Origin: an uncultured Clostridia bacterium
Lineage (GTDB): Bacteria > Bacillota > Clostridia > Oscillospirales > Acutalibacteraceae
NCBI GenBank assembly: GCA_946187325.1
Contig: CAMHQC010000015.1
Location: 1 to 43,950, forward strand
Length of the DNA stretch: 43,950 bases
Direction: 5' to 3'
Made by a program: the position numbers and the translations under genes. Shown here in pieces: positions 1-7,328 of this stretch; the first letter of the stretch is position 1, and each line of letters starts with the position of its first letter. The notes under the pieces were generated by a model. It saw only the letters and a program-made list of their open reading frames with translations. It did not search any database and was not told where the DNA came from.

Positions 1-60
1 ATAGCGGGTGGTTTCTTGTACCGCTCTTACGAGCGGCACTGTCTAAAGACATTAACGAAA

Positions 61-82
61 GCCCGCGGCGTATGCCGCGGGC
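61..82 (-). terminator. GC-rich hairpin, terminator-like
   Basis: A perfect 9-bp stem, GCCCGCGGC with GCCGCGGGC, closes a 4-base loop. On the minus strand it is followed by TTTCGTT, only a weak U tract, so it may be a poor terminator or simply a stable structural element of the left-end RNA. A second hairpin (CCGCTC, loop, GAGCGG at 21-36) follows it. Confidence 0.4.
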
Positions 83-89
83 GAAAATC

Positions 90-290
90 AACTAGATCAT
101 TGGTCTATCCTCAACCTTTATTAAATTTTGTCGAGTAAAAACTAACTAGAACATTGGTCTATCTCCATTTATATCAAAACAGTTATCTAATCTGCTCGAA
201 ATTCAAAATAAACAAATCATGGGACTATCCCCTATCTATAAAAATCTAAAACTCAAATCTATAATTAAATATTACACCGGACCAGTCTCC
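90..290 (-). repeat. Four degenerate direct repeats with RBS-ATG-stop form
   Basis: On the minus strand four units of about 22-24 bases start near 290, 232, 166 and 113. They approximate GGRGATAGWCCMATGWTYTR followed by a T-rich tail. Two units contain ATAGACCAATG followed by one codon and TAG. One reads GTG directly followed by TAA. A looser copy (CATAGACCATATAG) lies inside the small ORF near 421. Spacing is about 54-67 bases. They could be repeated RNA hairpins (GG..CC pairing), protein-binding sites, or minimal start-stop ORFs. Confidence 0.5.
242..269. repeat. Heptamer-phased AT-rich repeat, 4 units
   Basis: On the plus strand the units are AAATCTA, AAACTCA, AATCTAT and AATTAAA in exact 7-base phase. 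The stretch matches the phased repeat between glgB and glgC (38868-38895) at about 22 of 28 positions, so the two are probably related. It lies inside the transcribed left-end region. Confidence 0.45.
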
Positions 291-360
291 GTAAAACTAA
301 TTTTAATTTTTATAAACTTCAAATGATTCATTTTTAAGATGTGCCGCCATAGCGGCTGAC

Positions 361-423
361 TTAGTTAGGTGGTAAACTCCGCTTGAGGTCTTTGATAGAA
401 ATTCTATATGGTCTATGTAACAT
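361..423 (-). CDS. Possible 20-residue leader peptide
   Basis: An ATG at 423 follows AAAGGAGG with an 8-base gap, one of the best ribosome binding sites in the window, and the frame closes with TAA at 361. The peptide reads MLHRPYRISIKDLKRSLPPN. It is basic, has no hydrophobic segment, and shows no run of a single amino acid that would mark a classical attenuator. It is the first ORF of the transcript from the promoter at 456-484. The strong start signals support translation. The short length and the lack of a visible partner gene leave its role open. Confidence 0.4.
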   Translation of the reverse strand: MLHRPYRISIKDLKRSLPPN

Positions 424-455
424 CTTAAAAACCTCCTTTGTTTTATGTTGTCTAT

Positions 456-484
456 ATTATATACCATGTTTTTTGATTTGTCAA
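456..484 (-). promoter_or_regulatory. Consensus sigma-A promoter facing left
   Basis: Read on the minus strand this is TTGACA, a 17-base spacer, then TATAAT, a perfect match to the housekeeping consensus. Transcription would start near 449 and run off the left edge of the window. No long ORF follows inside the window, so the promoter drives either a structured RNA or a long leader of a gene further left. Confidence 0.85.
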
Positions 485-596
485 CACTTTTATTTAAAAA
501 AATTCAACTTTTTGAAAACTTTTTTGCATTTTCACGTAAATATCACTAAAAGAACATAAATAAGTAAATTTTATTCACTTTTAGCGGTAGAAGAAT

Positions 597-620
597 GCCC
601 TCCGACCTAAGCCGAAGGGC
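597..620 (-). terminator. Likely terminator of the sigma-factor operon
   Basis: A 10-bp stem with two G-T wobbles (597-606 with 611-620) closes a 4-base loop, about 185 bases after the last gene of the minus-strand operon that ends at 805. The following U tract (ATTCTTCT) is modest, so this is a plausible but not strong terminator. Confidence 0.45.
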
Positions 621-771
621 AAACATTGGGGAAATATATAAATGTTATTGGAAAATTCTAATTATTCACGTCAAGCAGAGGTGTTCCTATTTAAGAACTG
701 AGATCCCACTCACCTCAGCATCACTATGAAGTTTTGGATACTCGGGGAACGTTCATCTATACAGATTATAC
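621..771. other. Non-coding stretch with a GAGGTG/CACCTC hairpin
   Basis: No gene is seen here. The plus strand holds GAGGTG (678-683) pairing with CACCTC (711-716), an inner TTC/GAA stem, and CTGAGAT (698-704) between them. This resembles the P2/P3 half of a TPP aptamer, but the other half is not recognisable and no plus-strand gene follows. Confidence 0.3.
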
Positions 772-799
772 TAAAACCTGTAACCAATAACCTGTCACC
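772..799. repeat. Heptamer-phased repeat after the operon's last gene
   Basis: On the minus strand the units are GGTGACA, GGTTATT, GGTTACA and GGTTTTA in perfect 7-base phase, starting a few bases after the stop codon of the 805-2664 gene. It belongs to the group of locus-specific seven-base-period repeats seen at several gene ends in this window. Confidence 0.6.
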
Positions 800-804
800 T
801 TTAA

Positions 805-2664
805 CTACTTAATCCTAATCTTTACTGTCTTATAAGCCGTCTTACAGCCTTTAGCGGTAATTCTGAGCTTAACCTTATAAGTACCCTTTTTGTACTTGCC
901 TTTCGCTAAAGTTACCGCGCCTTTGGAATTAACCTTAATCTTCTTATAAATCTTAGAGGAAGTTCCTTTTTTGACCTTAGTCACCTTAACTTTGCCTTTA
1001 ACATTTTTAATCGTAAGCGGTTTAACGGTTACCTTGGATTTTTTAAGCTTAGAGGCTTTTACGGCTTTGTTACTTACCTTTAGCTTTAAAGCGGGTTTCT
1101 CAGTTGTAGAGGTATTAACTACAGTTTTTACCACTTCAACGGATTCGTGCATATTATACAGCTTTAGTTTCGCGATTTCTCCCAATTCAGCATCGGAGAT
1201 AACCTTTTTATCGTAAGCTTCCTTTAAAGTATAGGCTTTATTATTCCTGACGATATAAATTCCCAGCGGATAATTGTAACAATTATTCTTCGTTTTAAAC
1301 TCATACTCTCCGAGCTTTTCCGTATAAGGCGCGGGGCCGAGCGCTGTAGTGGAAGCGGATATTACATTTATATCTTTGATTTGACCAAGGTTGTTAAAAA
1401 ATAAGGAATCGAAATATTCCGCTTTACCGTACTTATCAGCCATAGCCTTATAAATGTTATAGTCTATATTCTTTGTCGCAATCTTTCCGATTTTAGAATT
1501 GACGTCCTCGGCTATCTTCGCTATATCGGAATCGGTAATTACACCGTCTACGTAAGCTTGCTTTAACGAATACGCTTTACCGTCTTTAACTATATAAAGC
1601 CCGAGTTCATATCGCGCCGCCTGAGTACCGACATAAAACGTATAATTGGCGATTCTTTCCGTGTAACCTGCCATATTCATTAAATCATTATGCGCGTAAA
1701 CGAGGGAAGCTTCTCCGTACACTCCGATAACTTCATAATGGTCGTGCTTATCAAAATCTTTCTCTATAGCCTTAACAATATCCTCGTCCGCGGTTCTTTC
1801 GACATGAACACACTTTTTCGCGAGTTCGGCGATTTTGTCAATTTCACTGTCGGTGATTACCCTCCATCTGTAAGCATCAATTAGACTATACGCCTTATCG
1901 CCGTTAATAACATAAAGTCCGAGCGGATAATTATGAACGTAATTTCCGTTTACAAATTTCCACCAAGCGATATTCTCCTCATAAATCGCGGGTGATACTG
2001 TTCTGTTCGCGCAGTAAACGAGATACTTATTCTCGCCTATCTCGCCGAGGATTTCCTGAGCGTCGCTGGTTCCGTATTTTTCTTCAACAGCCGCCGCGAT
2101 TTTCTCGCCGAGCTCGCCGTCCTTATGCTCTACCGTAAAGCCGAGGTAGCCCTTTTCCTTCTGAGCTTTCTTAATAGCTTGGTACACTTCTCTCATATTA
2201 AAGGTACCGTATTCTGCTGCGTTTTTTAAAACATCCGTATAATCTATACGCCAGTCAATAGGCTCTTCTTCGGGAATGCACATACTGAGGGGTCTCTTAG
2301 TAAAATGAACAATATACAGTCCCAGCGTATCGGGTTTATACATTGCGGAAGCGAATACATAGTCGCCGATTTCGGTATATTCGATACTTTCGGCAACGGG
2401 GTAACCCGTAGCGTGTACAAGTGCGATACAATCTGTCTCAGTATTGCGGATTAAGCCGATAAACTTAACATCTTCAACCTGATTATCTTTATCCCACATA
2501 CTGTTTATAAGTGATTTATAATCATAGGTTTCAGCGTTAAAGGCTTTCGCCTCATCGGCTGTGGCGGGATTTAAATCATCCGTGTTAACCTCGGCGTTAG
2601 CTGTTAAAGCTAAGCTTGAGGTTAATATTAATATAGTCAACAAAACTCCTAAAATCTTTTTCAT
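805..2664 (-). CDS. Secreted protein with repeated domains and basic C terminus
   Basis: The 619-residue product starts with a Sec signal peptide (residues 1 to about 24, ending LTANA). Its middle holds at least three and probably four copies of a roughly 110-residue unit. Each copy has a YTE or similar motif, a [Y/L]GLYIV or GIYIV strand, a KAYSL-type turn, and a VI[TS]D.E helix with IAK. The last 90 or so residues are very rich in lysine and look like an Ig-like beta module. AAGGAG precedes the ATG. It is the last gene of the operon led by the ECF sigma factor (4385-4924), 61 bases after the Ig-like gene. I recognise no family for the repeat. Export to the cell envelope is well supported, but function is unknown. 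Confidence 0.8.
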   Translation of the reverse strand: MKKILGVLLTILILTSSLALTANAEVNTDDLNPATADEAKAFNAETYDYKSLINSMWDKDNQVEDVKFIGLIRNTETDCIALVHATGYPVAESIEYTEIGDYVFASAMYKPDTLGLYIVHFTKRPLSMCIPEEEPIDWRIDYTDVLKNAAEYGTFNMREVYQAIKKAQKEKGYLGFTVEHKDGELGEKIAAAVEEKYGTSDAQEILGEIGENKYLVYCANRTVSPAIYEENIAWWKFVNGNYVHNYPLGLYVINGDKAYSLIDAYRWRVITDSEIDKIAELAKKCVHVERTADEDIVKAIEKDFDKHDHYEVIGVYGEASLVYAHNDLMNMAGYTERIANYTFYVGTQAARYELGLYIVKDGKAYSLKQAYVDGVITDSDIAKIAEDVNSKIGKIATKNIDYNIYKAMADKYGKAEYFDSLFFNNLGQIKDINVISASTTALGPAPYTEKLGEYEFKTKNNCYNYPLGIYIVRNNKAYTLKEAYDKKVISDAELGEIAKLKLYNMHESVEVVKTVVNTSTTEKPALKLKVSNKAVKASKLKKSKVTVKPLTIKNVKGKVKVTKVKKGTSSKIYKKIKVNSKGAVTLAKGKYKKGTYKVKLRITAKGCKTAYKTVKIRIK

Positions 2665-2725
2665 AGCTTTTCTCCTTTTTTATAAATCTAAAGTACTAAT
2701 CTTTTTACTGCCGCAAAAGTAAGCC

Positions 2726-3712
2726 TTAATTTCTGACCCTGACTTTTAGCTTTAAGGTCATTTTGTTCACGATAATTTTCAGTTCGGTTTTACCCTTTTT
2801 CAGACCTTTTACTTTTATTTTAGCTGTAGTTCTTTTTGAGGTTACCTTAGCGTACTCGGTGTTTTTGTAAGTGTTTTTGATATTCTTAGCCTTGCCGATA
2901 ATATTCACCGAAGCTTTAGCGCCCTTCTTAACGATAATTTCCTTGGCGGAGAACTTCGGGTCAGTCGTAACCTTTACGGTACATCTGAGAGTTTTACCGC
3001 CGACTTTAGCGGTAATCTTAGCTCTGCCCTTTCTGAGCGCGGTTATGTAACCCTTTTTATTAACTATCGCCGTCTTTTTGTTACTCGAGGAAAACTTAAC
3101 CTTTTTACCGTTTTTGTTCAAGACATTCAGGTTTATCCGCTTACCGCTTCTGAGCGTAGCGGTTCGGATATTTAGGTATGGAGCTGAGGTGTTTGTTTTA
3201 GCGCTTTGCTCATTAATCTTAGCATCCGATTTTTTAGGCGGTTTTGTAGTATCTTCCTGAGCGGGCGCGGCTGTAGCGGGCTGTTTGCCCGGATTGGGAT
3301 TTTTAGTAGCGGGAGCAAACGTCGGAGCAACTGTCACAGGTTCGGTCGCTTCGGGAGCATCGGGCGGATCGGTCGGAAGCGGTTTAGTCGGAATCAGCGG
3401 AGAATATGTAGGCTGTTCGGGTTGAGGGTCGCCTCCCGCGCCGCCGGGTTCGCAAGGCGCGTAAGTCGAATCCTCGAAAGGCTCGCTCGCCTGGGTACAA
3501 GGCTCGTCGGGAGTAGCTTCAGGAGGCTCGTCGGGAGTAGATTCTTTCGGCTCGCTGTCTGAGCCGGAATAGATTAAAGTATATTTGCTCTTTTGAGTAT
3601 AGTTCAGGGTAGATTTCTTTACGGCTTTAGACGAATTACGCTCGACCGCCGCTACGCTAAAGCACGACGCGGCGAGCAGTAAAGCCGTAAATACCGCGAT
3701 TAGTTTTTTCAT
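2726..3712 (-). CDS. Secreted Pro/Thr-rich protein with bacterial Ig-like domains
   Basis: A signal peptide (residues 1 to about 22) is followed by a Pro/Thr/Glu-rich linker to about residue 165, with repeats such as SEPKESTPDEPPEATPDEP. Two C-terminal beta modules follow. The first (about 170-250) fits the Big_2 Ig-like family: NVLNKNGKKVKFSSSN, then AIVNKKGYITALRKGRAKIT. The start is placed at the ATG at 3712, 7 bases after GGAGG. This ATG overlaps the TGA of the upstream DUF4367 gene (TGATG), so the two are translationally coupled. Cell-wall or matrix attachment by the Ig-like modules is likely. No enzymatic domain is present. Confidence 0.8.
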   Translation of the reverse strand: MKKLIAVFTALLLAASCFSVAAVERNSSKAVKKSTLNYTQKSKYTLIYSGSDSEPKESTPDEPPEATPDEPCTQASEPFEDSTYAPCEPGGAGGDPQPEQPTYSPLIPTKPLPTDPPDAPEATEPVTVAPTFAPATKNPNPGKQPATAAPAQEDTTKPPKKSDAKINEQSAKTNTSAPYLNIRTATLRSGKRINLNVLNKNGKKVKFSSSNKKTAIVNKKGYITALRKGRAKITAKVGGKTLRCTVKVTTDPKFSAKEIIVKKGAKASVNIIGKAKNIKNTYKNTEYAKVTSKRTTAKIKVKGLKKGKTELKIIVNKMTLKLKVRVRN

Positions 3713-4392
3713 CACTTAACCTCCCCCGCTTTTACGCTTCGCGCGATTTTAAACATCTCGTCCTTATCGACGAAGCCTGTCATTTCGAACACATAGCCCT
3801 TGTCCTCCCAGACGAGCATAACCATATCCTCGTCAGTCCTCATAATGTATTCCATACCGTTATCCGTAACCTTTTCGGGAGCTGAGAACTCGCTGTCGGA
3901 AGCCGAGGAATACTCAGCCTTAGTGAACTGTTCAAAGTCGATATAGTTTTCACCCTTTACGTAGTAGAGCTCACGGCTTGTGCTGTCGAAGGTTTCGTCC
4001 TCGAGCTTATAGCCCTCGGGGATATACGACGGCGTAAAGTGTTCATTTAAAGTCTTAGGATAGCTCTCGGGTTTTTCGTTATTGTACTCGATAACGTCTA
4101 CCTCGCTTGTGTGCGAGATAAAGAATCCGAGGATACTCTCCCGTATAGCTGTAACGCTCATAGCCGAAGCGGTTAAAACTATCGCCGCAACTAAAACAGC
4201 CGCGACCTTGCGCGCTTTAGTTCGGGTAGCTTTATAAAAATAGTTCGACTGAGATTTAATAAGCTTATCCATCTTTTTTATAAAGCTTTCGGACGGAGTA
4301 AAGGGCTTTAGAGCGTCGTATTCATTAAACCTTTTATTTTCGTATATTTCGAGCGATTTAACAAAAAGCTCGTTGTTTATAATCTTATCCAA
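3712..4392 (-). CDS. Membrane-bound putative anti-sigma factor, DUF4367
   Basis: The 226-residue protein has a cytoplasmic N terminus of about 60 residues, one transmembrane segment (about 62-83), and an extracytoplasmic DUF4367-like domain (about 110-224) with motifs FTPSYIPEGYKLED and YIDFEQF. It overlaps the ECF sigma factor gene by 8 bases and is followed by secreted proteins. In Firmicutes this arrangement usually marks a transmembrane anti-sigma factor that holds its sigma factor until an envelope signal arrives. The family match is clear. The anti-sigma role is inferred from gene order and topology, and no zinc-finger (HxxxCxxC) motif is seen in the N-terminal part. Confidence 0.75.
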   Translation of the reverse strand: MDKIINNELFVKSLEIYENKRFNEYDALKPFTPSESFIKKMDKLIKSQSNYFYKATRTKARKVAAVLVAAIVLTASAMSVTAIRESILGFFISHTSEVDVIEYNNEKPESYPKTLNEHFTPSYIPEGYKLEDETFDSTSRELYYVKGENYIDFEQFTKAEYSSASDSEFSAPEKVTDNGMEYIMRTDEDMVMLVWEDKGYVFEMTGFVDKDEMFKIARSVKAGEVK

Positions 4393-4924
4393 AGGAAATA
4401 CCTCCCATAAGTTCTCTTAGCTTTTCACGCGAGCGCTGGAGCCTTTTTCGCACGGCGGTTCTCGAGATTCCGAGAGCGGACGCGATTTCGCCGTCGTCAA
4501 GTCCGTTTAAAAATTTTAGCACGATAATATCTCGGTACTTTTCGGGCAACTCGGCGATTTTCTCGGCGACGATTTCAGCCGTAAGCTTGGTCTCGGTTTC
4601 ACGCTCTACGCTCACGGTATTCGGAACGCTCTCGTTGAGCTCGTAGATTTTCTGCCTGCTCCTCTTAACATACATAGTTTTAGCGGTGTTCTCGAGTACA
4701 ATCATAACGTATGACTTGGTCTTTAAGCTCTTGCTGTCGTCGAGCTTATCTATGTTTTTAAGAATACGCACAAAGGCGTTGTGCGTCGCGTCCTCGGCGA
4801 GCCCTCTGTCGCGCAAAATCTCGTAGGCACGGCTGAGCATAAGAGCGCTGTAGTTTTTATAAATTTTTTCGAATTTGTCCTTATTATTTTCGCTGTCTGT
4901 AAGCGAAAGATATAACGTTAACAT
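4385..4924 (-). CDS. ECF-type RNA polymerase sigma factor
   Basis: The 179-residue protein has sigma region 2 at about residues 18-90 (FEKIYKNYSALMLSRAYEIL, then AEDATHNAFVRILKN) and region 4 at about 118-172 with the helix-turn-helix GLDDGEIASALGISRTAVRK. Regions 1 and 3 are missing, as in extracytoplasmic-function sigma factors. GGAGA lies 7 bases before the ATG. It leads an operon with a membrane DUF4367 regulator and two secreted proteins. These secreted proteins are its probable regulon, and autoregulation is likely. I found no convincing -35/-10 in the 249 bases upstream, which may mean the promoter is its own, non-sigma-A type. Confidence 0.9.
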   Translation of the reverse strand: MLTLYLSLTDSENNKDKFEKIYKNYSALMLSRAYEILRDRGLAEDATHNAFVRILKNIDKLDDSKSLKTKSYVMIVLENTAKTMYVKRSRQKIYELNESVPNTVSVERETETKLTAEIVAEKIAELPEKYRDIIVLKFLNGLDDGEIASALGISRTAVRKRLQRSREKLRELMGGISFG

Positions 4925-5114
4925 TTTATCTCCAATATCTTTAATAAATCCCTCTGTATACTTAAACCTTTTTTATAAATTTTTGTGACAAAAAATTTTA
5001 GGATAAGTAAAAGTTTAATATTTGTTCGATTACAGCTTGTCTTTAAATACAATTATAGCATTATCTCTCAGACAATTAAAGCGCAAAATTTCTCGTTAGC
5101 TGAATATCGGCTGA

Positions 5115-5143
5115 TTGACTAAAACCGTTAATAATGGTATTAT
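5115..5143 (+). promoter_or_regulatory. Promoter of the proline operon
   Basis: TTGACT, a 17-base spacer and TATTAT lie about 30 bases upstream of the proB start. This is a good sigma-A match, with one mismatch in each hexamer. No T-box or other leader fits in the short untranslated region. Confidence 0.75.
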
Positions 5144-5173
5144 AAAAGGTAGCAAAAAACTGGAGTGAAAATA

Positions 5174-5941
5174 ATGCGAATTGTAATAAAAGTCGGAACT
5201 TCAACCCTTGCCCACGAGACAGGGCTTTTGAATATTAAGCGCGTCGAGCAGATGTGCAAGGTTATTTCTGACTTAAAGAACGCGGGACACGAGATAGCGC
5301 TTGTATCCTCGGGAGCTATCGGAATGGGACTGGGAAAAATCGGATACACTAAACGCCCCGATGATATTCCTACGAACCAGGCTGCCGCGGCTATAGGTCA
5401 GTGCGAGCTTATGTACACTTACGATAAGCTTTTCTCGGAATACAACCATACCGTAGCCCAGATACTTATGACGGGCGCGTATGTGGCGCTTGAGGATTAC
5501 GGAAAGAATCTTAACAACACGCTTTTCAGGCTCTTGGAGCTGGGCGTTATTCCGATTATCAACGAAAACGATACGGTTACCACCGACGAAATCGTTATCG
5601 GCGATAACGATACCCTGGGCGCGACTATCGCGATTACGTTAAACGCGGATTTACTTATTCTGCTCTCCGATATAGACGGACTATATACCGCCGACCCCAA
5701 CAAAGACCCTGACGCTAAGCGAATCGACGTTGTCGAGGAAATTACCGAGGAGATAGAAAGCCTCGCGGGTCAAAAGGGCTCGGTACTCGGCACAGGCGGT
5801 ATGATTACTAAAATCAACGCCGCTAAGATGGTGACCGAAAAGGGAATTGATATGGTAGTCGCTAACGGCAGAAATCCCGAAATACTCTACGATATTCTTG
5901 ACGGCACCGCCGTATGTACACTTTTTAAAGCTAAAAAATAA
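5174..5941 (+). CDS. proB: Glutamate 5-kinase, short form without PUA domain
   Basis: This enzyme phosphorylates the gamma-carboxyl of glutamate with ATP, the first step of proline synthesis, in the cytoplasm. The amino acid kinase fold is clear: KVGTS (residues 6-10), VSSGAIGMG (44-52), NEND (130-133), SDIDGLYTADP (165-175) and GTGGM (206-210). At 255 residues it ends after the kinase domain and lacks the C-terminal PUA domain of the roughly 367-residue E. coli enzyme. Many Clostridia have this short form. I chose the ATG at 5174, 8 bases after GGAG, rather than the in-frame GTG at 5165 that overlaps the binding site. proA follows 20 bases downstream. Feedback inhibition by proline is known for the family. 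Confidence 0.95.
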   Translation: MRIVIKVGTSTLAHETGLLNIKRVEQMCKVISDLKNAGHEIALVSSGAIGMGLGKIGYTKRPDDIPTNQAAAAIGQCELMYTYDKLFSEYNHTVAQILMTGAYVALEDYGKNLNNTLFRLLELGVIPIINENDTVTTDEIVIGDNDTLGATIAITLNADLLILLSDIDGLYTADPNKDPDAKRIDVVEEITEEIESLAGQKGSVLGTGGMITKINAAKMVTEKGIDMVVANGRNPEILYDILDGTAVCTLFKAKK

Positions 5942-5961
5942 AATCCTTATGAGGTGATAAA

Positions 5962-7209
5962 ATGACTACTCAGGAATTACTTGTAAAAGCTAAAAACGCA
6001 AAATCAAAATTAAATATGCTCTCCGTAGACGAGATTAACGGCGCCCTCGAAGCTATGGCTCAGGCTCTCGTGGATAATACGGATAAAATCCTCGCGGAAA
6101 ACGAAATTGATATAAAAAACGCGAGAGGTACTGTGAGCGACGTTATGATAGACAGGCTCTCGCTTTCGCCCGAGAGAATCGCGGATATGGCGCAGGGCAT
6201 AAGAGATGTAGCGAAGCTTCCCTCGCCTGTAGGCAGAATTCTTAAACGCAACGAGCCCATTAAGGGACTCGTCGTCGAAAAAACCTCCGTGGCTTTGGGC
6301 GTAGTCGCGATTATCTACGAAAGCCGTCCCAACGTAACCTCGGACGCCGCGGCGCTGGCGCTTAAAAGCGGTAACGTATGCGTTCTTCGCTGCGGTAAAG
6401 AAGCCCACAGGAGCGTGGCGGCTATCGTCGAAGCTTTACAGGACGGACTTGAAAAAACGGGCGTGAGCAAGGATTTAGTTCTTCTCGTAGAAGATACTAC
6501 ACGTCAGAGCGCTAACGAGCTTATGACAGCCGACGGTTACGTGGATTTACTTATTCCGAGAGGCGGTAAAGGACTTATCACAGCTTGCCTTAAAAACGCT
6601 ACAGTTCCGTGTATTCAGACAGGCACGGGAATTTGCCACATCTACGTTGACGAGAGCGCCGATATAGATATGGCGGTAAATATTATTGAAAACGCTAAGA
6701 CAAGCCGTCCGTCAGTTTGTAACGCGGAGGAAGTTTTGGTCGTAAATAAAAATATTGCGAAAGAGTTTTTGCCTAAGTTAAAGGAAAGAATCGTCGATAA
6801 CCGCACGGAAAACCCCGTTGAACTCAGGCTCGACGCGGAAGCTCAGAAAATTATCGACGGCACTCCCGCGGGCGCTGAGGATTTCGATACAGAATTTTTA
6901 GATTACATTCTCGCGGTTAAAATCGTGAGCGATGTAGACGAAGCTATCGAGCATATAAACACTCATTCCACAGGTCACAGCGAAGCGATTATCACTTCCG
7001 ATAAAGCTTCCGCCGACAAGTTCACAAAAAGCATCGACAGCTCCTCTGTATACGTAAACGCAAGCACTCGTTTTACCGACGGCGGACAGTTCGGCTTAGG
7101 ATGCGAGATGGGAATTTCTACCCAGAAACTCCACGCGAGAGGCCCTATGGGGCTTGAGGAACTCAACACATATAAGTACATTATCAGAGGTAACGGAAAC
7201 ATCAGATAG
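5962..7209 (+). CDS. proA: Glutamate-5-semialdehyde dehydrogenase
   Basis: ProA reduces gamma-glutamyl phosphate to glutamate-5-semialdehyde with NADPH, the second step of proline synthesis. The 415-residue length is typical. Conserved parts include IYESRPNVTSDAAALALKSG (about 118-137), the catalytic cysteine in SRPSVCNAEE (Cys253), and the C-terminal NASTRFTDGGQFGLGCEMGI. GAGGTGATAAA lies just before the ATG. It follows proB by 20 bases and probably forms a complex with it, since glutamyl phosphate is unstable. proC lies 119 bases further on, after a phased repeat and a hairpin. Confidence 0.96.
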   Translation: MTTQELLVKAKNAKSKLNMLSVDEINGALEAMAQALVDNTDKILAENEIDIKNARGTVSDVMIDRLSLSPERIADMAQGIRDVAKLPSPVGRILKRNEPIKGLVVEKTSVALGVVAIIYESRPNVTSDAAALALKSGNVCVLRCGKEAHRSVAAIVEALQDGLEKTGVSKDLVLLVEDTTRQSANELMTADGYVDLLIPRGGKGLITACLKNATVPCIQTGTGICHIYVDESADIDMAVNIIENAKTSRPSVCNAEEVLVVNKNIAKEFLPKLKERIVDNRTENPVELRLDAEAQKIIDGTPAGAEDFDTEFLDYILAVKIVSDVDEAIEHINTHSTGHSEAIITSDKASADKFTKSIDSSSVYVNASTRFTDGGQFGLGCEMGISTQKLHARGPMGLEELNTYKYIIRGNGNIR

Positions 7210-7213
7210 TTAC

Positions 7214-7241
7214 AATAAATAATGAATAATTAACAGTTTAT
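7214..7241. repeat. Heptamer-phased AT-rich repeat after proA
   Basis: Units AATAAAT, AATGAAT, AATTAAC and AGTTTAT run in 7-base phase and begin 5 bases after the proA stop codon. On its own this would pass as AT-rich noise. It is listed because several other gene ends in the window show the same period. Confidence 0.35.
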
Positions 7242-7243
7242 GT

Positions 7244-7283
7244 CGGGTATATAACACGATATATTATATAACTCGTGTTCCCG
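7244..7283 (+). promoter_or_regulatory. Hairpin between proA and proC
   Basis: CGGG (7244-7247) and AACACG (7253-7258) pair with CGTGTT (7274-7279) and CCCG (7280-7283), with a 5-base bulge. There is no U tract, so it is not a normal terminator. It may stabilise or process the proBA-proC transcript. Confidence 0.4.
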
Positions 7284-7328
7284 GCCAAATTTATAACGAG
7301 ATAGAATATCAAAACTGTGGAGGATAAT

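Larger units (their letters stand above)
1..449 (-). other. Transcribed leader or candidate structured RNA
   Basis: About 450 bases lie downstream of the perfect promoter at 456-484 and contain no long ORF on the minus strand. In transcription order I see a possible 20-codon ORF (423-361), a GCCGC/GCGGC hairpin (356-343), a heptamer-phased stretch (269-242), four degenerate direct repeats (290-90), a 9-bp GC hairpin (82-61), and a second hairpin with a GNRA-type GTAA loop (36-21). Such a mix is typical of a large structured RNA or a regulated leader. I cannot assign it to a named RNA class. The region may continue past position 1. Confidence 0.4.

Noticed and set aside
90..290. CRISPR array at the left end
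   Set aside because: Repeats are only loosely alike, spacing varies from about 54 to 67 bases, and no cas genes or clean spacers are present.
4925..5114. Sigma-A promoter for the ECF operon
   Set aside because: Several TTG and AT-rich pieces occur, but no pair has a 16-18 base spacing. An ECF-type promoter cannot be recognised without a known consensus.
5165..5173. GTG start of proB
   Set aside because: It overlaps the ribosome binding site. The ATG at 5174 has correct spacing.
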